Positions 5,321-8,057 of a stretch of 8,057 bases of DNA are shown here, one piece after another. Under the pieces are notes generated by a model. It did no database searches and was not told where the DNA came from. It was given only the letters and a program-made list of their open reading frames with translations. Location: contig CAIYXE010000640.1 of assembly GCA_903930095.1 (NCBI GenBank), positions 1 to 8,057 of the forward strand, given 5' to 3'. Both the position numbers and the translations under genes were made by a program. Each line of letters opens with the position of its first letter. The stretch's first letter is position 1. The DNA comes from an uncultured Hyphomicrobiales bacterium. GTDB lineage: Bacteria; Pseudomonadota; Alphaproteobacteria; Rhizobiales; Aestuariivirgaceae.

Positions 5321-6525
5321 CAGGCGAAATTCTCCAGATTTGCCTGCACCAGCGACACCGTCCACGCCGCAAGGCTTCCGGCATTGAGCGAGACGCCCAT
5401 CACCGCGCCCGCCAGTGCGCTGTTGAAGCCGGTGGAGGTTGCCCGCCGCACGGGCCCGGGGCTGTTGGAAAGCCCGGTCGAGGCCAGCGTATGGGTCAAT
5501 GCCGCCACCGCCTGCACCACCGCCGCGGCACCCACGCTGCGGAAGGTCACATCCAGCGTGAAGCGCCCGTCATCGGCAGCCATGGTCTGGGCCGGAAACG
5601 TCAGCGTGGCGATTGCTGGGTCGGCCAGCGCGCCTGCAACCCCGAAGCGCAGCGCAATCACCGGCGCGGCGATCCCCGCCGCCGTTTTCGTCACGTCGAA
5701 GGCCAGCCGGTAGCGCGTTCCGGCGCGCAACACGCCTGAGGGAATGACGATCTGCGAGCCGGCAAGATAGCTCTCCACCGCAAAGCCCGGCCCCTGGGGG
5801 GTCAGCGACTGGTTGAAGAGTTCCCGCACCGGCGGTGCGGGAACCGGCGTATTGGGCAGCGCCACCGCCCCCGTCGCCCGGTCGACCAGAATCGCGTCCC
5901 GCCACAGCGTGCCATCAGCGCTCACCTTGATGCGGAAGTCGTCGTCGCCCGCCAGCCCCATTTCCGCGCGGCCCGCAAAGCCGCTCTGGTAGAGCAGCGC
6001 CGCCGTATCGCCCGCCGCATTCTTGTTGAGCTTCACCTGCATGCCGCCGCCCTGGTGGTTGAACAGCACCGCGGGCGAGGAAACGGCAAGCCGGTTCACC
6101 TCGTCCGCCGTGGCATTGATGCCAAGGCGCGGCAGGCTGGTGATCTCGGCCGGCGTGCCGGGGTTGGATGGCGTGGAGGGCGAATCCTGCCGCAGGTCCA
6201 GCCACTCCGCGCCATCGAAGCCCATGAATTTCCGCTCGTCCTCGACCCACAGCCGCCAGCCCGCGCGCGGCGGCTCGAACACCCAGCCCCCGCCCTGCAG
6301 GATGGCGAGCAGGCCCGCCTGCCCCGCCCATGCGCCGGAGGGTGCTGCGGGCAGCAGGTAGCGCGCGCCATCGGCTGCGCCTTCGGGCGGTGCCGCCACG
6401 GCCCGCGAGATGACGGAGAGGTGGATCGCCCAGTCGAGCCGCATCAGCGCCTCGTTGTGGGTCACATGCTTCTGCGCCTGTGCGGCCTCCAGAAGCGGCA
6501 GTCGAAGCAAGGGTGTCTCAGGCAT
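5320..6525 (-). CDS. DUF2793 tail-fibre protein
   Basis: A 401-residue structural protein. ATG 6525 overlaps the stop of the hub gene by 8 bp and has AGAGGA 6 nt upstream; the frame continues to 6624 but that part is a shadow of the hub gene. Residues 1-112 match the DUF2793 pattern: LLEAAQAQKHVTHNEALMRL near the start, then GARYLLP, GGGWVFEPP, GWRLWVEDE and a GFDGAEW strand. Residues about 131-222 form a second conserved block: LGINATADEVNRLAVSSP, NHQGGGMQVKLNKNAAGD, GDDDFRIKVSADG and DRATGAV. Proteins with these domains serve as tail fibres or host-contact proteins in alphaproteobacterial phages and GTAs. The remaining C-terminus (about 231-401) is unlike the rest: strand-rich, Ala/Val/Thr-rich and probably a beta-sandwich receptor-binding head (inference). 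Its place right after the hub gene and before the lysis genes fits this role. Confidence 0.88.
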   Translation of the reverse strand: MPETPLLRLPLLEAAQAQKHVTHNEALMRLDWAIHLSVISRAVAAPPEGAADGARYLLPAAPSGAWAGQAGLLAILQGGGWVFEPPRAGWRLWVEDERKFMGFDGAEWLDLRQDSPSTPSNPGTPAEITSLPRLGINATADEVNRLAVSSPAVLFNHQGGGMQVKLNKNAAGDTAALLYQSGFAGRAEMGLAGDDDFRIKVSADGTLWRDAILVDRATGAVALPNTPVPAPPVRELFNQSLTPQGPGFAVESYLAGSQIVIPSGVLRAGTRYRLAFDVTKTAAGIAAPVIALRFGVAGALADPAIATLTFPAQTMAADDGRFTLDVTFRSVGAAAVVQAVAALTHTLASTGLSNSPGPVRRATSTGFNSALAGAVMGVSLNAGSLAAWTVSLVQANLENFA

Positions 6526-8057
6526 GGATCGTCCTCTGCAAGGCGGCCCCGGGTCCGAACACGGTCGAGATCTGCCGGATGCGCAGGCTGAAGGCGCCAG
6601 GGTCGGCGCCGAAGTCGGCGGCAATCGCCGCCGCCGGATAGAGATATTGCGGCGCCGTCACCGTCACGCCGCGGCGGACCGCGCCGCCCTGGAGGATCTC
6701 GACACGGTAGGCCTCGCTCTCCTCGCCCAGCGGCACGTCGCCTTCTTCCCAGTCGTCGCTGTCGAGGCGGCTGCGCCGCGTCCAGCGGAACATCACATCA
6801 GCACCCAGCCGGACAGCGCCCAGGTGGCAGGGCGACAGGGGCCTCAGCCCCAGCCGCCTGCTGCGGTGGCTGATCTGGGCCTGCGCCCGCGACAGGTCGT
6901 ATTGCGCCGGGCCGATGCGCCACTCCTGCGCCAGGCCGCCCTGGGCCAGCGTCAGCTGCGGCTGCACCACCGCCGCATCCAGCAGCACGAAGCGCTCGCC
7001 CGCGGGCCGCAAGGCCAGCATCTCGGGCTCAGAGCCTGCGATGCCGCGCAACAGCAGCGACAGCCGGAAGCTCCTGGCGCCGGAGAGTTCGGCACGGGCG
7101 AACTGGATGATCTCCCAGCCCGTCTCCATGCTGCCGATCGCGGCGGCATTGGCGCCCTGCAGCAGTTCCTCGCTGGTGACGGAGGACAGCTCCCCCGTCG
7201 TCAGCTGCACATCGATCACGCCGCCGCGGTCAAAGACGTGGAGCGGCCCTGCCGCCACCGCCTGCGTGATAAATCCCATCGTGGCGCGCGTCTCGATCAG
7301 CCGGTTGAACCTGAAGACGGACGATCCGGTGCGCCGGTTCACCGCCAGTGCGCCGGGCCACGGCCTGGCCGTCGCGGCGATCCACGGCGCATGCGCCAGC
7401 GCGCCGTCGGCGGCGAGCGGCAGGTCGAGCATCACCGCGCTGGGCCTGCCATAGAGCACCGCCGCCGTGGCGCCCTCGCCGCGCTGGGGCGCATCGGCGG
7501 GCGTGAATACCGCCGTATCGAACATCCGTCCACGGATCTTCCGGAACGCCCCGTCGGAAATCTCCTCAAGGCGGATCCGCACCGGGCCATCCTCCAGCGC
7601 CAGGCTCACCACGTCGCCGGGTTCCAGCGCCAGGAAGGACGGCGGCAGCGCCAGCTCAGCCGTCTCGCGCGCCGACCACGCCTCCTGCAGGCTCACCTCC
7701 GCCCGCTTCTGCGCCTCGGCCTGCGTCACGGCGGCGGGAAGCTCGATCATCACGTCGCGCCGGCTTGATCCTCCGGCCTGCGTGGCCTCCACCGCCGCGA
7801 TCCGGTAGTCGAGGCCAGGTTCCAGGTAAGCAAGCTTCAGCCGTGCGGGAAGTTCCGTTTCCTGCACCCGCGTCAGCTGGTAGAGCGGCCGCTCCGCGTC
7901 AACCTCAACCAGCGCGCCGGCTGAAGCCGCAAGTGTTGCCGCCCTGTCGCGCATGAAGAAGCGCAGACGCCCGCCGCTTTCCACGGCATCCACGCCATGC
8001 ACGGTCATGATCGCCTCCAGCGCCTCGCGCGCCGCCATCACCCGGTCGATCTGGTAG
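6518..8057 (-). CDS. GTA/phage tail hub-fibre protein, g15-like (C-terminal part, cut by window edge)
   Basis: About 512 residues of the C-terminus are visible; the frame runs open through the right edge with in-frame YQIDRVMAAREALEAIM, so neither the GTG at 8041 nor the ATG at 8038 need be the start. The full RcGTA g15 protein is about 1300 residues with a GTA TIM-barrel and a putative phage tail domain; the visible piece would be its C-terminal third or so. Supporting patterns are the helix AAREALEAIMTVHGVDAVESGGRLRF, LTRVQETELPARLKLAYL followed by DYR, the region LALEPGDVVSLAL (a binding-cleft-like beta domain), RLLLRG-like SLLLRGIAG, and a C-terminal ISHRSRRLGLRPLSPCHL block followed by MFRWTRRSRLDSDDW, which resembles the usual Rcc01698-type C-terminal signature. 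It would sit at the tail tip, connecting hub and fibres. The stop overlaps the DUF2793 gene start by 8 bp. Prophage origin rather than GTA cannot be excluded without upstream genes. Confidence 0.85.
   Translation of the reverse strand, partial: YQIDRVMAAREALEAIMTVHGVDAVESGGRLRFFMRDRAATLAASAGALVEVDAERPLYQLTRVQETELPARLKLAYLEPGLDYRIAAVEATQAGGSSRRDVMIELPAAVTQAEAQKRAEVSLQEAWSARETAELALPPSFLALEPGDVVSLALEDGPVRIRLEEISDGAFRKIRGRMFDTAVFTPADAPQRGEGATAAVLYGRPSAVMLDLPLAADGALAHAPWIAATARPWPGALAVNRRTGSSVFRFNRLIETRATMGFITQAVAAGPLHVFDRGGVIDVQLTTGELSSVTSEELLQGANAAAIGSMETGWEIIQFARAELSGARSFRLSLLLRGIAGSEPEMLALRPAGERFVLLDAAVVQPQLTLAQGGLAQEWRIGPAQYDLSRAQAQISHRSRRLGLRPLSPCHLGAVRLGADVMFRWTRRSRLDSDDWEEGDVPLGEESEAYRVEILQGGAVRRGVTVTAPQYLYPAAAIAADFGADPGAFSLRIRQISTVFGPGAALQRTIHA

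Noticed and set aside
6410..7768. Plus-strand open frame of 452 residues
   Set aside because: Antisense to the hub and DUF2793 genes, low-complexity Arg/His/Gln/Gly composition and no domain pattern; a high-GC shadow.
1..8057. tRNA, rRNA, CRISPR, insertion sequence or attachment site
   Set aside because: No cloverleaf, spaced direct-repeat array, transposase motif or long flanking repeats were found in the window by reading.

Overview
The window reads as high-GC alphaproteobacterial chromosome. The basis is the strong G/C bias at third codon positions, a GATase-1/AraC (GlxA-type) regulator, a PhoP/PhoQ-like pair with a PepSY partner, and the end of a tail and lysis gene block resembling gene transfer agents (GTAs) of the Rhodobacter capsulatus type. 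I cannot name a genus.

Left part (1-1457): two divergent genes share a 189-bp intergenic region. On the minus strand is the N-terminal part of a methylenetetrahydrofolate-reductase-like protein, cut by the window edge. On the plus strand is a complete GlxA/GbdR-type transcriptional regulator. Regulators of this type often sit beside genes for breakdown of methylated amines or one-carbon metabolism, so local control of the reductase is a reasonable inference. A perfect 8-bp inverted repeat lies just upstream of the regulator. The 217-bp convergent gap that follows (1458-1674) holds a GC-rich hairpin, a relatively AT-rich stretch and a second hairpin with a T-run.

Middle part (1675-4003, minus strand): an operon-like set transcribed right to left. 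It encodes a small secreted PepSY-domain protein, an OmpR/PhoP-type response regulator and a PhoQ-like sensor kinase (21-nt gap, then an 11-bp overlap). The PepSY protein is probably an envelope-located modulator of the kinase.

Right part (4065-8057, minus strand): five tightly packed genes. They are the C-terminal part of a large GTA/phage tail hub-fibre protein (g15-like), a DUF2793 tail-fibre protein, a short coiled-coil/membrane protein, a GH24 endolysin with an E-8-C-5-T active site and a hydrophobic C-terminal tail, and a holin of the GTA three-TM type. Start/stop overlaps (8 bp, 1 bp, 4 bp) suggest translational coupling. Together they would form the host-contact end of the particle plus a release cassette. 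Only 61 bp, occupied by a large bulged palindrome, separate the holin from the PepSY/two-component operon on the same strand, so readthrough between the two modules is possible.

I found no tRNA, rRNA, insertion sequence, CRISPR array or replication origin. The most distinctive items are the tail-plus-lysis layout, the C-terminally anchored endolysin, the palindrome over the holin stop codon, and the signalling operon directly behind it. None is clearly a new system; all are concrete and testable.
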